From NCBI RefSeq assembly GCF_042675705.1, contig NZ_JBHTJJ010000012.1: a DNA stretch of 64,000 nucleotides. One strand, written 5' to 3'. Positions 17,578 through 26,031 of the stretch are shown here, piece after piece (positions within the stretch are counted from its first letter, which is position 1; each line of letters begins with the position of its first letter). The notes beneath the pieces were generated by a model. The model was not told where the DNA came from. It saw only the letters and a program-made list of their open reading frames with translations, and did not search any database. This stretch comes from Ruegeria arenilitoris (GTDB lineage Bacteria; Pseudomonadota; Alphaproteobacteria; Rhodobacterales; Rhodobacteraceae). The position numbers and the translations under genes were made by a program.

Positions 17578-18716
17578 GGACCATGATCGTCGTCACCCAT
17601 CTGCTGGGGACCGGACATCTCAGCCGCGCTTTGACCTTGGGTCGGGCTTTTGCGGATGCCGGGCACGACGTGACCGTCGCATCCGGCGGGATGCCTGCAC
17701 CACAACTGAACACGGATGGAGTTTCCCTGCTGGCGCTGCCACCGCTGCGCTCGGATGGTACCGATTTCACGCGGTTGCTGACGGCCGACGGAAATATTGC
17801 AGACGCGACCTATCTGAACTCCCGCGCTATTGCCCTGACCGAGGCTGTTCGACGGGTAAACCCCGATGTCCTGATAACGGAACTCTATCCCTTCGGCCGC
17901 CGAAGCCTGGCCGACGAATTTCTGGCCCTGCTGTCCACTGCGCGGTCACTGCCGTACAGACCGGTTGTTCTGAGTTCGATCCGGGACATCCTCGCGCCAC
18001 CGTCGAAACCCGCCAAAGCTGCGCGGACCGAAGAAATCATTGAGCGTTTCTATGACGGCGTACTGGTTCATTCCGACCCCGAAATCACGCCGCTGGATGC
18101 CAGCTGGCCGGTTACAGACAATTTGGCAGGGCGCCTGTTCTATACCGGCTTTGTTGCCCCGCCTGCGCCGAAACCTCATGAAAAAGGGGAAGGAGCGAAT
18201 GAAATCTTGGTCAGTGCTGGCGGCGGATCGGTCGGACAACCGATCTTTCGCGCGGCCATCGAGGCCGCCCAAAAGATGCCCAACAGGCGCTGGCGCCTGC
18301 TGGTCGGCGGTCAGGATGCCGAAGACCGGATAACCGAACTGAGGCGCATGACACATGGCGAAAATGTCATTCTGGAGCCCGTACGTCCGGATTTCAGACA
18401 AATGCTACCGCTGGCCGCGGCCTCGGTCAGCATGTGCGGGTACAACACCGCCATGGACTTGCTGCAATGCGCGATCCCGGCCGTTCTGATCCCATTTGAC
18501 GATGGCAAGGAAGTGGAACAGACCCTGAGGGCAAACAGCTTGGCACGCCTGCCTGCCGTCGACGTGCTGCCCAGCGCGAAGCTGACCAGAGAGACATTGG
18601 CCCAAGCACTCGACCGCGTCCTACATCAAGGCCCGCGCAAACCATTGGATGGCGGGTTTGACGGAGCCCGCAAGTCGGTAGAGATTGCCACTTCGCTTTG
18701 GGAGGCTCGGCAATGA
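17574..18716 (+). CDS. MurG-like predicted glycosyltransferase (second copy type)
   Basis: A 380-residue GT-B protein beginning MIVVTHLLGTGHLSRALTLGRAFADAGHDVTVASGG, with the glycine-rich acceptor loop GTGH. The C-terminal half shows ILVSAGGGSVGQPIFRAAIEAA near 215 and AAASVSMCGYNTAMDLLQCAIPAVLIPFDDGKEVEQTLRA near 285-325. The frame runs back to 17454, but the ATG at 17574 overlaps the previous stop as ATGA and gives a clean first strand. It resembles the operon's first gene in overall plan (GxGH loop, GYNT motif), which suggests an ancient duplication. Confidence 0.87.
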   Translation: MRTMIVVTHLLGTGHLSRALTLGRAFADAGHDVTVASGGMPAPQLNTDGVSLLALPPLRSDGTDFTRLLTADGNIADATYLNSRAIALTEAVRRVNPDVLITELYPFGRRSLADEFLALLSTARSLPYRPVVLSSIRDILAPPSKPAKAARTEEIIERFYDGVLVHSDPEITPLDASWPVTDNLAGRLFYTGFVAPPAPKPHEKGEGANEILVSAGGGSVGQPIFRAAIEAAQKMPNRRWRLLVGGQDAEDRITELRRMTHGENVILEPVRPDFRQMLPLAAASVSMCGYNTAMDLLQCAIPAVLIPFDDGKEVEQTLRANSLARLPAVDVLPSAKLTRETLAQALDRVLHQGPRKPLDGGFDGARKSVEIATSLWEARQ

Positions 18717-19465
18717 CAACCGATTGGACACCGCTGCGATCCGAATTGCAGGTGTGGCGAGAGGCTGGGCTTACGCTTCCACTGTGGTGGCGGGACGATG
18801 ACGCGATCGCGCCCAGCCGGCAATTGGACCGTTTGGTGGACCTGTCATCCCGAACCGGGCTGCCGGTTCATCTGGCCGTCATTCCACGCGATGCCAGTCA
18901 GGGTCTGGTCGACCAGGTTGCCGACCAGCCCAACTTGGTTCCGGTGGTTCACGGGTGGGCGCACCAGAACCACGCGCCCGAAGGCCAAAAGAAGTCCGAG
19001 TTCCGCCTGCATCGTCCGCTCGCCTCAATTGTGTCTGATGCGCGCCATGGCTTCCTGCGTCTGCAGGAGTCCTTCGGTGATCGTCTGTGCCCGATGTTCG
19101 TCCCACCTTGGAACCGCATCGCGCCCGAGGTGACGGCAGAGCTTGCGGAAATCGGCTATCAGTTCCTGTCCACGGCCACGCCCAGAACGCGCAGAGACGC
19201 CGCACCGGGCCTGACTCAGATCAATACCCATCTGGATCCGATCGACTGGCGCGGTACGCGAGGGTTGGCCGATCCGAATGCGTTGATCGCCAAAACCGTC
19301 TCGATGCTGCAGGATCGCCGCGAGGGACGTGCCGACCCAACCGAACCTTTTGGCGTGTTGACCCATCATCTTGTCCATGATCAACAGATCTGGGACTTTA
19401 CCGAGGCGCTGTTGGGTTGTCTCATGGCTGGCCCCACACGCGTCTGGTCCGCAGAACCACACTGA
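18713..19465 (+). CDS. Polysaccharide deacetylase family protein (NodB-like)
   Basis: A 250-residue protein without a signal peptide. It has the NodB-like motifs: WWRDDDAIAPS with adjacent aspartates near residue 25, the metal-binding VVHGWAHQNHAP near 80, and PPWNRIAPEV near 130. LTHHLVHD at about 220 supplies a late histidine. Such enzymes remove acetyl groups from N-acetylated sugars. Lack of an export signal suggests it works on a cytoplasmic intermediate. The start at 18713 overlaps the preceding stop by 4 bp. Confidence 0.87.
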   Translation: MTTDWTPLRSELQVWREAGLTLPLWWRDDDAIAPSRQLDRLVDLSSRTGLPVHLAVIPRDASQGLVDQVADQPNLVPVVHGWAHQNHAPEGQKKSEFRLHRPLASIVSDARHGFLRLQESFGDRLCPMFVPPWNRIAPEVTAELAEIGYQFLSTATPRTRRDAAPGLTQINTHLDPIDWRGTRGLADPNALIAKTVSMLQDRREGRADPTEPFGVLTHHLVHDQQIWDFTEALLGCLMAGPTRVWSAEPH

Positions 19466-19483
19466 TTACCCGAGGAGACCTTG

Positions 19484-19960
19484 ATGAGCCGACTGGATTC
19501 CATGCTGCGACGCCTGACCGCCCAGCGCGACGGGCTGAACTGGGCTGCGGCGCGGATCAAAGGGCTGAAAGGCGATGTGCTGGACATGGGTTTGGGCAAC
19601 GGCCGCACCTATGACCACCTACGCGAGATCCTGCCCGACCGGCGTATCTGGGTCATGGACCGGGTTCTGCAATGTCACCCGGACAGCACCCCGCCGGCCG
19701 AGGATTTTCTGCAGGGCGAGGCCGAACCGATGCTGAAAAAGCTGGCCGAAGACGGCCCGCGGATCGCATTAGCGCATTATGATTTTGGTCGCGGGATCAA
19801 ACATGAAGACGTGGCCGAAGCGGCGAGGCTCAGCAAGCTGATTGGCTCGGTCATGGTCCCAGGCGGATTGCTGATTTCCGGCCAACCGCTGGAAGGGTTC
19901 GAGCAGATCAACGGCCCGGACTCCATCGCGCCCGACCGCTATCTGTTCTACCTCGCCTGA
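19484..19960 (+). CDS. Small class I SAM-dependent methyltransferase-like protein (last gene of the glycan operon)
   Basis: 158 residues with the SAM-binding loop VLDMGLGNGRTYDHL near residue 35 and HPDSTPP near 65. The ATG at 19484 has GAGGAGA upstream, and the TTG just before it is not needed. It is a paralogue of the protein at 2691-3188. It follows the deacetylase by 18 bp and ends next to the convergent phnM. A methyl cap on the glycan is a natural guess, but this is inference from position only. Confidence 0.82.
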   Translation: MSRLDSMLRRLTAQRDGLNWAAARIKGLKGDVLDMGLGNGRTYDHLREILPDRRIWVMDRVLQCHPDSTPPAEDFLQGEAEPMLKKLAEDGPRIALAHYDFGRGIKHEDVAEAARLSKLIGSVMVPGGLLISGQPLEGFEQINGPDSIAPDRYLFYLA

Positions 19961-21103
19961 TCAGGCCACGCGCTGTCCGCGCGACCAGACGGCAGTCAGG
20001 GCCGGGACGTCACCCCGCATTCGAAAACGGATCAGGTCTGCCCGCAGCCCCGGTTTCAGAGCGCCGCGATCCGCAAGGCCCGCCGCCTGTGCCGGAGCCC
20101 GTGTGACAGTGGCGATGCCACGCGCCATGTCATCCCAGATGCGCCCAAGGGTAACACCTGACAACAACAGGGCTGACGGCACATAGTCCGACGACAGAAT
20201 GTCCAAACACCCCAAGTCGGCCAGTTCCCGTGCTGCCACATTCCCAGAATGTGACCCGCCCCGGATCAGGTTTGGCGCGCCCATCATGACCTGAATACCA
20301 TGAGCGTGACAGGCCCGTGCGGCCTCGACCGTCGTTGGAAACTCGGCCAGCCGAATGCCATGACGGGCGGATATTGCTACTTGCGCCTCGGTCGTGTCAT
20401 CGTGGCTGGCCAGAACCGCTCCGAAGCGACGCGCGGCGTCCACGGCCTCCTGCTCGTGGCGGTCTCCATTGCGGTCCCTCAGCCCCCGCAACTGGTCGAC
20501 GTGCCGTGCGAACATGTCGTCATCCATAGCGTACTTGCCTTTGAGATAGGCTTCGAACTTGGACAGGTCCCGAAACTGGCGCTGGCCCGGCGTGTGATCC
20601 ATCAACGAAACGATGCCCACCCGGTCTTCTGGACCGAATTCCTGCAGTTCCTCGACCAGCGTCTCAGAACAGACTTCGGCGCGCAGATGCAGAAAGTGGC
20701 TGATCTTGAGTGCGTCCTGCTCTCGCAACTCCCACAGCTCGCGCGACAGTCCGCGCGCGTATTTCAGATACCGTCCAGCACCGGAGGGGATCGACCCCAC
20801 GCGCATAGCGTCAAAGACGGTCGTGATCCCGGTGCTAGCCAGTTCCGCGTCATGCGCAAGAATGGCTGCGGCATGGGGCCAGTCCACCCTGGGCCGCGGC
20901 TGGATGTGGCGTTCCAGGTTGTCGGTGTGCAACTCGACCAGGCCGGGCGACACATAGTCCCCGTCACAGTCAATCGCGCCTTTCGGAACAGCCGCGCCGG
21001 TGTCTATGTCAGCGATCGTCTGGCCGACGATACGGACACACCCCCGGACAGTCTCATCCGGCAGGACAAGCAACGCATTGGCAAGGGTCAGTTCATCTGT
21101 CAT
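19961..21103 (-). CDS. phnM: Alpha-D-ribose 1-methylphosphonate 5-triphosphate diphosphatase
   Basis: A 380-residue amidohydrolase. The metal site begins with GDYVSPGLVELHTDNLERH near residue 50. The protein then has VFDAMRVGS, LHLRAEVCSETLVEE, SLMDHTPGQRQF and LASHDDTTEAQV, all typical of PhnM. It removes pyrophosphate from the triphosphate intermediate, giving the C-P lyase substrate. The frame opens at 21154, but the ATG at 21103 (MTDELTLANALL) is the family-like start. It is transcribed divergently from the DUF1045 gene and is separate from the phnG-N operon. It converges on the glycan cluster. Confidence 0.95.
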   Translation of the reverse strand: MTDELTLANALLVLPDETVRGCVRIVGQTIADIDTGAAVPKGAIDCDGDYVSPGLVELHTDNLERHIQPRPRVDWPHAAAILAHDAELASTGITTVFDAMRVGSIPSGAGRYLKYARGLSRELWELREQDALKISHFLHLRAEVCSETLVEELQEFGPEDRVGIVSLMDHTPGQRQFRDLSKFEAYLKGKYAMDDDMFARHVDQLRGLRDRNGDRHEQEAVDAARRFGAVLASHDDTTEAQVAISARHGIRLAEFPTTVEAARACHAHGIQVMMGAPNLIRGGSHSGNVAARELADLGCLDILSSDYVPSALLLSGVTLGRIWDDMARGIATVTRAPAQAAGLADRGALKPGLRADLIRFRMRGDVPALTAVWSRGQRVA

Positions 21104-21155
21104 CGGAATTTCACGTGGTTTGAGGTAAGGAGAGGCCACGCAACAGGAGGCCATT

Positions 21156-21839
21156 GTGAATTTTGCGCGATACGCGATCTATTTCGTTCCCCCAGCCCAA
21201 TCCGACTGGAGCAGGTTTGCAACCGCGTGGCTGGGGTGGGACATCGATGCGGGACGGACCGTCGACCATCCGACCATCGACGGGTTGGACGTCGCCTCGG
21301 TAACACAAGTGCCGCGCAAATACGGGCTTCATGCCACGATGAAGCCGCCGTTTCGCTTGCGTGAAGATCAGTCGCTGTCCTCTTTGCAGGATACCTGCGC
21401 CCGTCTGGCCGGTAAATTCGCCCCCGTTTTGCTGGACAGGCTCGAAGTTGCCCGCCTTGGTCGGTTTCTTGCTTTGCGGCCCGTGGGCGACACACGGGAC
21501 CTGAACGCGCTTGCGGCGGCTTGTGTCCGCGACCTGGACCCTTTTCGTGCCCCGGCCTCGGAAACCGAAATGAACCGGCGCCGAGCGGCCGGGTTGACCA
21601 TGGAGCAGGACGCAAATCTGACGAACTGGGGCTACCCATACGTTCTGGAGGCCTTCCGTTTTCACATCACCCTGTCCGGTCGCCTGAGCAAGCCGATGCT
21701 GGCAAACGTGCAAACCGTGCTGAACCAACGGCTTGTCCCATTGCTGCCAGCCCCCTTTGACATAAGGGACCTGGCCCTTGTGGGCGAGGCTGAAGACGGG
21801 CGGTTCCATATGCTTCAACGGTACGCCCTTTCGGGTTGA
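21156..21839 (+). CDS. DUF1045 phosphonate-operon protein
   Basis: 227 residues beginning NFARYAIYFVPPAQS. It has the two-histidine layout of the 2H-phosphoesterase-like DUF1045 family found in phn operons: YGLHATMKPPFRL near residue 52 and FRFHITLSGRLS near 170. The start is GTG at 21156 with AGGAGG six bases before it. The biochemical role is not settled. The HxT pair suggests phosphoester or cyclic-phosphate chemistry, which would suit a locus with no phnP in view. Its 3' end overlaps the 3' end of phnN by 25 bp on the other strand. Confidence 0.88.
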   Translation: MNFARYAIYFVPPAQSDWSRFATAWLGWDIDAGRTVDHPTIDGLDVASVTQVPRKYGLHATMKPPFRLREDQSLSSLQDTCARLAGKFAPVLLDRLEVARLGRFLALRPVGDTRDLNALAAACVRDLDPFRAPASETEMNRRRAAGLTMEQDANLTNWGYPYVLEAFRFHITLSGRLSKPMLANVQTVLNQRLVPLLPAPFDIRDLALVGEAEDGRFHMLQRYALSG

Positions 21840-22369
21840 AGACCGGACAAGATGGTTTCAACGGTCGCATCCAGTGACCCGGAATTGTCGACCTCGATCA
21901 CGTGGTTCAAACCTTCGGACAGGGCTGCGGTGGCACGCCCCAAACGCCGGGCTTGATCGGCCGCGCTTTCCCGGCCACGCACTGCCAGACGTTGTGCCAG
22001 AACCTTTGGGTCGGCCGTCAGGGATATCACAATCAGCTCACGAAATTCCTTCTGCGCCTCGGGCAACACAGCCCTTGAGAGGTTGACCAGAACCGCATCG
22101 GCCCTTTGGCGTTGTTCCGTGATCGCAACGGGTATGCCGTATTGCAGCCCGTGCGCAGCCCAGTACAGAACGAAGCTGCCGTCTTGGACCATTGTTTGAA
22201 ACATCCGGTCAGAAACGCGGTCAAAATCCTCACCGCCTTCGCCATGGGGACGGGTGATGACTCTACGCACCCTTTCGAAGTTCGGCACGCGCGCCAGTAG
22301 TGCTTGGATCACGCTGTCTTTTCCAACACCCGAAGGCCCGACAACTGCAATGACCGGGGCCATCTTCAT
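21815..22369 (-). CDS. phnN: Ribose 1,5-bisphosphate phosphokinase
   Basis: 184 residues of guanylate-kinase fold with Walker A VVGPSGVGKDSVI at residues 8-20 and RVRRVITRPHGEGGEDF near 33-50. PhnN phosphorylates ribose 1,5-bisphosphate to PRPP, the last step that returns the C-P lyase sugar to nucleotide metabolism. It overlaps phnL by 4 bp as the last gene of the phnGHIJKLN unit. The C-terminal codons run antisense to the DUF1045 gene. Confidence 0.94.
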   Translation of the reverse strand: MKMAPVIAVVGPSGVGKDSVIQALLARVPNFERVRRVITRPHGEGGEDFDRVSDRMFQTMVQDGSFVLYWAAHGLQYGIPVAITEQRQRADAVLVNLSRAVLPEAQKEFRELIVISLTADPKVLAQRLAVRGRESAADQARRLGRATAALSEGLNHVIEVDNSGSLDATVETILSGLQPERAYR

Positions 22370-23049
22370 GCCGCCGCCCTTGGCGAAAACTGAGTGACGT
22401 CAACCACGCGGTTGCAGACCCGGTCACGGGCCTCTTGGTCGTGGAATATCCCGATGATCGCCGCGCCGCGGGCCTTTGCCTCTTGGATCAGGGACAGTAC
22501 GGTTTCGCGGTTTCGTGCGTCAAGGCTGGCCGTGGGTTCATCCAGCAACAGAGCCGGATAGTCATGCGCAAATCCACGCGCGATATTCACCCGTTGCTGT
22601 TCACCGCCCGAAAATGTCGTGGGGCTGAGGCGCCAAAGCGGTTCCGGAATGTTGAGACGCTGAAGGAGGCCCGCTGCCTTGTCCAGTGCGGTCTGCCGCT
22701 CGCACCCCTGAACCAGAAGCGGTTCGGCCACGACCTCCAGCGTCGGCACACGCGGTACGACACGCAGAAACTGGCTGACATAGCCCAGAATTTCCCGGCG
22801 CAGTTGCAGTATCTCGCGCGGTTGGGCCCGGGCGACGTCCAGGCCGCCCACCCGCACCTGCCCCGAGGCCGCCAAGTAGTTGCCGTAGATCACCCGCATC
22901 AGCGTGGACTTCCCGGCCCCGCTGGCCCCGGTCAGGGCCACGCATTCTCCGGCCCCGACCTGTAGCGACGCGCCCGCCATCACGGGGATCACGGCGCCGC
23001 CCTGATTGTGCAGGGTAAAGCTCTTGCTCACGTCGATCAGTTCAATCAT
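22366..23049 (-). CDS. phnL: C-P lyase complex ABC-type ATPase subunit PhnL
   Basis: 227 residues with Walker A LTGASGAGKSTLM near 40, signature FSGGEQQRVNIARGFAHDYP near 145 and Walker B LLLDEPTASLD. The N-terminus IELIDVSKSFTLHNQGG is PhnL-like. PhnL is an ABC ATPase of the C-P lyase machinery rather than a transporter. It starts 24 bp after phnK and overlaps phnN by 4 bp. Confidence 0.94.
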   Translation of the reverse strand: MIELIDVSKSFTLHNQGGAVIPVMAGASLQVGAGECVALTGASGAGKSTLMRVIYGNYLAASGQVRVGGLDVARAQPREILQLRREILGYVSQFLRVVPRVPTLEVVAEPLLVQGCERQTALDKAAGLLQRLNIPEPLWRLSPTTFSGGEQQRVNIARGFAHDYPALLLDEPTASLDARNRETVLSLIQEAKARGAAIIGIFHDQEARDRVCNRVVDVTQFSPRAAA

Positions 23050-23073
23050 CGGATTTCATCTTTTCTGTAGCAT

Positions 23074-23844
23074 TCAAACCTGCAGGACGCTGGACACGAG
23101 CAGTTGCGTATAGGCATGCTGCGGGTCGTCCAGCACCTGATCGGTCAGCCCCGCCTCGACCACCTCGCCATCCTTCATCACCATCAACCGGTCCGCCAAC
23201 AGCCGCACCACGGCCAGATCATGGGTGACGATGATAGCGCTCAGCCCCATCTCGCGCACAAGGCCGCGCAGCAGGTCCAGCAGCCGGGCCTGTACTGAGA
23301 CGTCCAGCCCGCCGGTCGGTTCATCCATGAAGACCAGCCGCGGACCGGTCACAAGGTTGCGCGCGATCTGCAACCGTTGCTGCATGCCGCCCGAAAACGC
23401 GCTGGGTCGGTCGTCCACGCGGCTTTCTGCAATCTCGACCCGGCCGAGCCAATCCAGAGCCTGCCCGCGGATCTGGCCATAGTGCCGGCTCCCCACGGCC
23501 ATCAGCCGCTCGCCGATATTGCCGCCGGCGCTGACCGACATGCGCAGCCCGTCGCGGGCATGCTGATGCACAAATGCCCAGTCGGTGCGCCCCAGCATCC
23601 GGCGGGCCGGCTCCGACATCGTGACCGTGTCCACTGGCCCGTCGGTACGGGTATTAAAGATCACCTGCCCGGCATCCGGCTTAAGATGCCCGGCCAGACA
23701 GTTCAGCAGGGTCGACTTGCCCGACCCGCTTTCGCCGACGATCCCCATCACCTCACCGGGGTAGAGGTCGAAACTGACATCCCGACAGCCGATCCGCGCG
23801 CCATAGCGTTTCTCGATGCCATTGACCTGCAGCAGAGGGGTCAT
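23074..23844 (-). CDS. phnK: C-P lyase complex ABC-type ATPase subunit PhnK
   Basis: 256 residues with Walker A GIVGESGSGKSTLLN, signature AFSGGMQQRLQIARNL, Walker B RLVFMDEPTGGLDVSVQ and the switch histidine IIVTHDLAVVR. The start at 23844 (MTPLLQVNGIEKRYG) overlaps phnJ by 4 bp. The longer frame to 23985 is an artefact of reading back into phnJ. PhnK binds the PhnGHIJ core and is needed for C-P bond cleavage. Confidence 0.95.
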   Translation of the reverse strand: MTPLLQVNGIEKRYGARIGCRDVSFDLYPGEVMGIVGESGSGKSTLLNCLAGHLKPDAGQVIFNTRTDGPVDTVTMSEPARRMLGRTDWAFVHQHARDGLRMSVSAGGNIGERLMAVGSRHYGQIRGQALDWLGRVEIAESRVDDRPSAFSGGMQQRLQIARNLVTGPRLVFMDEPTGGLDVSVQARLLDLLRGLVREMGLSAIIVTHDLAVVRLLADRLMVMKDGEVVEAGLTDQVLDDPQHAYTQLLVSSVLQV

Positions 23845-24701
23845 GCCGCATCCTCCTGCGCCAAACGGCCTTGGTGTCCGGCCTCGCGGCGGGACCGGCA
23901 GTAATCGGTGTCCGAACACACGAACATCCGGTTGCCTGCATCGTCCGTGATCACCTCGTCCAGGTAACTGTCTTCGGCCCCGCACAGATCGCAGGCATGG
24001 TCGGCCTTGCTGGCCTCGAACGGGTAGTCCTCGAAATCGAGACTGACCACCCGCGTATGCGGCGGCACCGCATAGATCCGCTGCTCGCGCCCGGCCCCAA
24101 ACAGCTGGATCGCGTCCATCTCCAGTTTCGGATTGTCGAATTTTGGGATCGGAGACGGATCCATCACATAACGGTCGGCCACCCGGACCGGATAGGCATA
24201 GGCCGTGGAAATCGCACCGTGCTGGCTGATATCCTCGTAGAGCTTCACATGCATCAACCCGTATTCCTGCAGGCTGTGCATCTTGCGTGTCTCCGTCTCG
24301 CGCGGTTCCAGAAACCGCAGCGGTTCGGGGATCGGCACCTGATAGACCAGGATCTGATCGGCGCGCAGCCGGGCCTCGGGGATGCGGTGGCGGGTCTGAA
24401 TGATGGTGGCCTTCTCGGTCTTTTCGGTCGTGGCCACGCCCGCCGTCTTTTCAAAGAACTTTCGGATCGACACGGCATTGGTCGTGTCATCTGCTCCCTG
24501 ATCGATCACCTTGAACACATCATCCGGGGTCAGCGTCGCGGCCGAGACCTGAACCCCGCCCGTGCCCCAGCCATAGGGCATGGGCATCTCGCGGCTTGCA
24601 AATGGCACCTGATAGCCCGGCACCGCTAAACCCTTGAGAATGGCCCGACGGATCATCCGCTTGGTTTGTTCGTCCAAATATGCGAAGTTATACTCATTCA
24701 T
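23841..24701 (-). CDS. phnJ: C-P lyase core radical SAM enzyme
   Basis: 286 residues that follow E. coli PhnJ almost throughout: YNFAYLDEQTKRMIRRAILK at the N-terminus, MPYGWGTGG, DQGADDTTNAVSIR, QVPIPEPLRFLEPRETETR and DPSPIPKFDNPK. The iron-sulfur cysteines are present as CDLC (237, 240) and C-x5-C in FVCSDTDYC (262, 268), and the glycine in PGYQVPF is retained. PhnJ cleaves the carbon-phosphorus bond to release the hydrocarbon. I start at ATG 24701 (MNEYNF) rather than the upstream GTG. An unusual 235-bp gap separates it from phnI. Confidence 0.97.
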   Translation of the reverse strand: MNEYNFAYLDEQTKRMIRRAILKGLAVPGYQVPFASREMPMPYGWGTGGVQVSAATLTPDDVFKVIDQGADDTTNAVSIRKFFEKTAGVATTEKTEKATIIQTRHRIPEARLRADQILVYQVPIPEPLRFLEPRETETRKMHSLQEYGLMHVKLYEDISQHGAISTAYAYPVRVADRYVMDPSPIPKFDNPKLEMDAIQLFGAGREQRIYAVPPHTRVVSLDFEDYPFEASKADHACDLCGAEDSYLDEVITDDAGNRMFVCSDTDYCRSRREAGHQGRLAQEDAA

Positions 24702-24934
24702 TTGATGTATCACTTTCGTTTTTTGGTGTTGTTGTGGACGGTTATCTGGTTACCTCGGCCTTCGCGGTCGTCATGCTCTACTTTCTCTGGCGCAGGATAC
24801 ATTCCCGGCGACGGCGCCGGGCCATGCGACGCGACCAACATGGCGAATGGGCCGCGATCGGCGCGGACGCGCCACGCCGGGCTGCGGCTGGCAGGGCATC
24901 TCGGCCGGCGGACAGGATGCAGGAAGGGCACTGA
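24680..24934 (+). CDS. Uncertain small basic membrane-protein ORF in the phnI-phnJ gap
   Basis: The gap between phnI and phnJ carries an 84-codon plus-strand frame with one strongly hydrophobic segment (VTSAFAVVMLYFLW, about residues 24-37). A run of arginines (RRIHSRRRRRAMRR) follows, an arrangement seen in single-pass inner-membrane proteins. There is no good ribosome binding site, the first codons run antisense to phnJ, and I recognise no family. It may be chance. It is recorded because the gap is otherwise unexplained. Confidence 0.2.
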   Translation: MRSYTHSFDVSLSFFGVVVDGYLVTSAFAVVMLYFLWRRIHSRRRRRAMRRDQHGEWAAIGADAPRRAAAGRASRPADRMQEGH

Positions 24935-24936
24935 AG

Positions 24937-26028
24937 TCATTCGGCGGCCTCGCGCGGTTCCAAGCGTCCTTCGGCCTCGCGGCGCAATTTGCGCACCAGT
25001 TCCAGTTCGGACTGGAAATCGACGTAATGCGGCAGCTTGATATGCTCCAGAAAACCGGTCGCCTGAATGTTGTCGGCATGGCTGAGGACGAATTCCTGAT
25101 CCTGCGCCGGGGCGCCCAGATCGTCTTCGCCCAATTCCTCCCAGCGCAAGGCGCGGTCCACCAGCGCCATCGCGATGGCTTTGCGCTCGGACTGACCGAA
25201 GACCAGCCCATAGCCGCGTGTGAACTGCGGAGGCTCGGTCTTTGATCCCTTGAACTGGTTCACCGTTTCGCATTCAGTCAGGGCGATCTCTCCGATCTCG
25301 ATCGCGAAACCCAGTTCGGGGATTTCCATCTCGACCGCGACGGTGCCGATGCGCAGCTCGCCCACGAAAGCGTGGTTGCGGGCATAGCCGCGCTGGGTCG
25401 AATAGGCCATGCCCAGCACGAACCCCTCGTCCCCGCGCGTCAGCGCTTGCAGGCGCAGGGGGCGGTCGGCCGGAAACTCCATCGGTTCTCGCGTCAGGTC
25501 GCCGGGCGGTTCATCGCTGGCGGGTTCGTCTTGGATCAGGCCTTCGTCCTTGAGGAATTCGGTGATGTGCGGGGTCGGCTCGTGACGCAGCGCGGCGGTG
25601 GGGGCCGCGGGCACCGCGCCATCGGCGGCCAGTTTGAAATCCAGCAGACGGTGCGTGTAGTCGAAGGTCGGGCCCAGAACCTGCCCGCCCGGTGCGTCCT
25701 TGAACGTGGCCGAGATCCGGCGGTCGCAGGCCATGCCGCCTGTATCGACCGGGGTCGAGTAACCGAAACGCGGCAAGGTGGTACGGTAGGCGCGGATCAG
25801 GAAGATCGCCTCGATCAGATCACCGCGCGCCTGCTTGATCGCAAGTGCGGCCAGATCGGGATCGTACAGAGAACCCTCGGCCATCACGCGGTTCACCGCA
25901 AGGCTGAGTTGTTCGCGGATCTGGGCCAAGGACAATTCGGCCACGCCGGGATCGCCCCGGCGTTCCTCGGCAAGCCAGGCATGGGCGTTTTCGATCGCCT
26001 TTTCGCCCCCTTTGACGGCTACGTACAT
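24937..26028 (-). CDS. phnI: C-P lyase core subunit PhnI
   Basis: 363 residues beginning MYVAVKGGEKAIENAHAWLAEERRGD, with RRISATFKDAPGGQVLGPTFDYTHRLLDFKL near 105-135 and LPHYVDFQSELELVRKLRREAEGR at the C-terminus, all characteristic of PhnI. With PhnG, PhnH and PhnL it displaces adenine from ATP to attach the phosphonate to ribose triphosphate. It starts 3 bp after phnH. The C-terminal end is followed by the unexplained 235-bp gap before phnJ. Confidence 0.96.
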   Translation of the reverse strand: MYVAVKGGEKAIENAHAWLAEERRGDPGVAELSLAQIREQLSLAVNRVMAEGSLYDPDLAALAIKQARGDLIEAIFLIRAYRTTLPRFGYSTPVDTGGMACDRRISATFKDAPGGQVLGPTFDYTHRLLDFKLAADGAVPAAPTAALRHEPTPHITEFLKDEGLIQDEPASDEPPGDLTREPMEFPADRPLRLQALTRGDEGFVLGMAYSTQRGYARNHAFVGELRIGTVAVEMEIPELGFAIEIGEIALTECETVNQFKGSKTEPPQFTRGYGLVFGQSERKAIAMALVDRALRWEELGEDDLGAPAQDQEFVLSHADNIQATGFLEHIKLPHYVDFQSELELVRKLRREAEGRLEPREAAE

Positions 26029-26031
26029 GGC

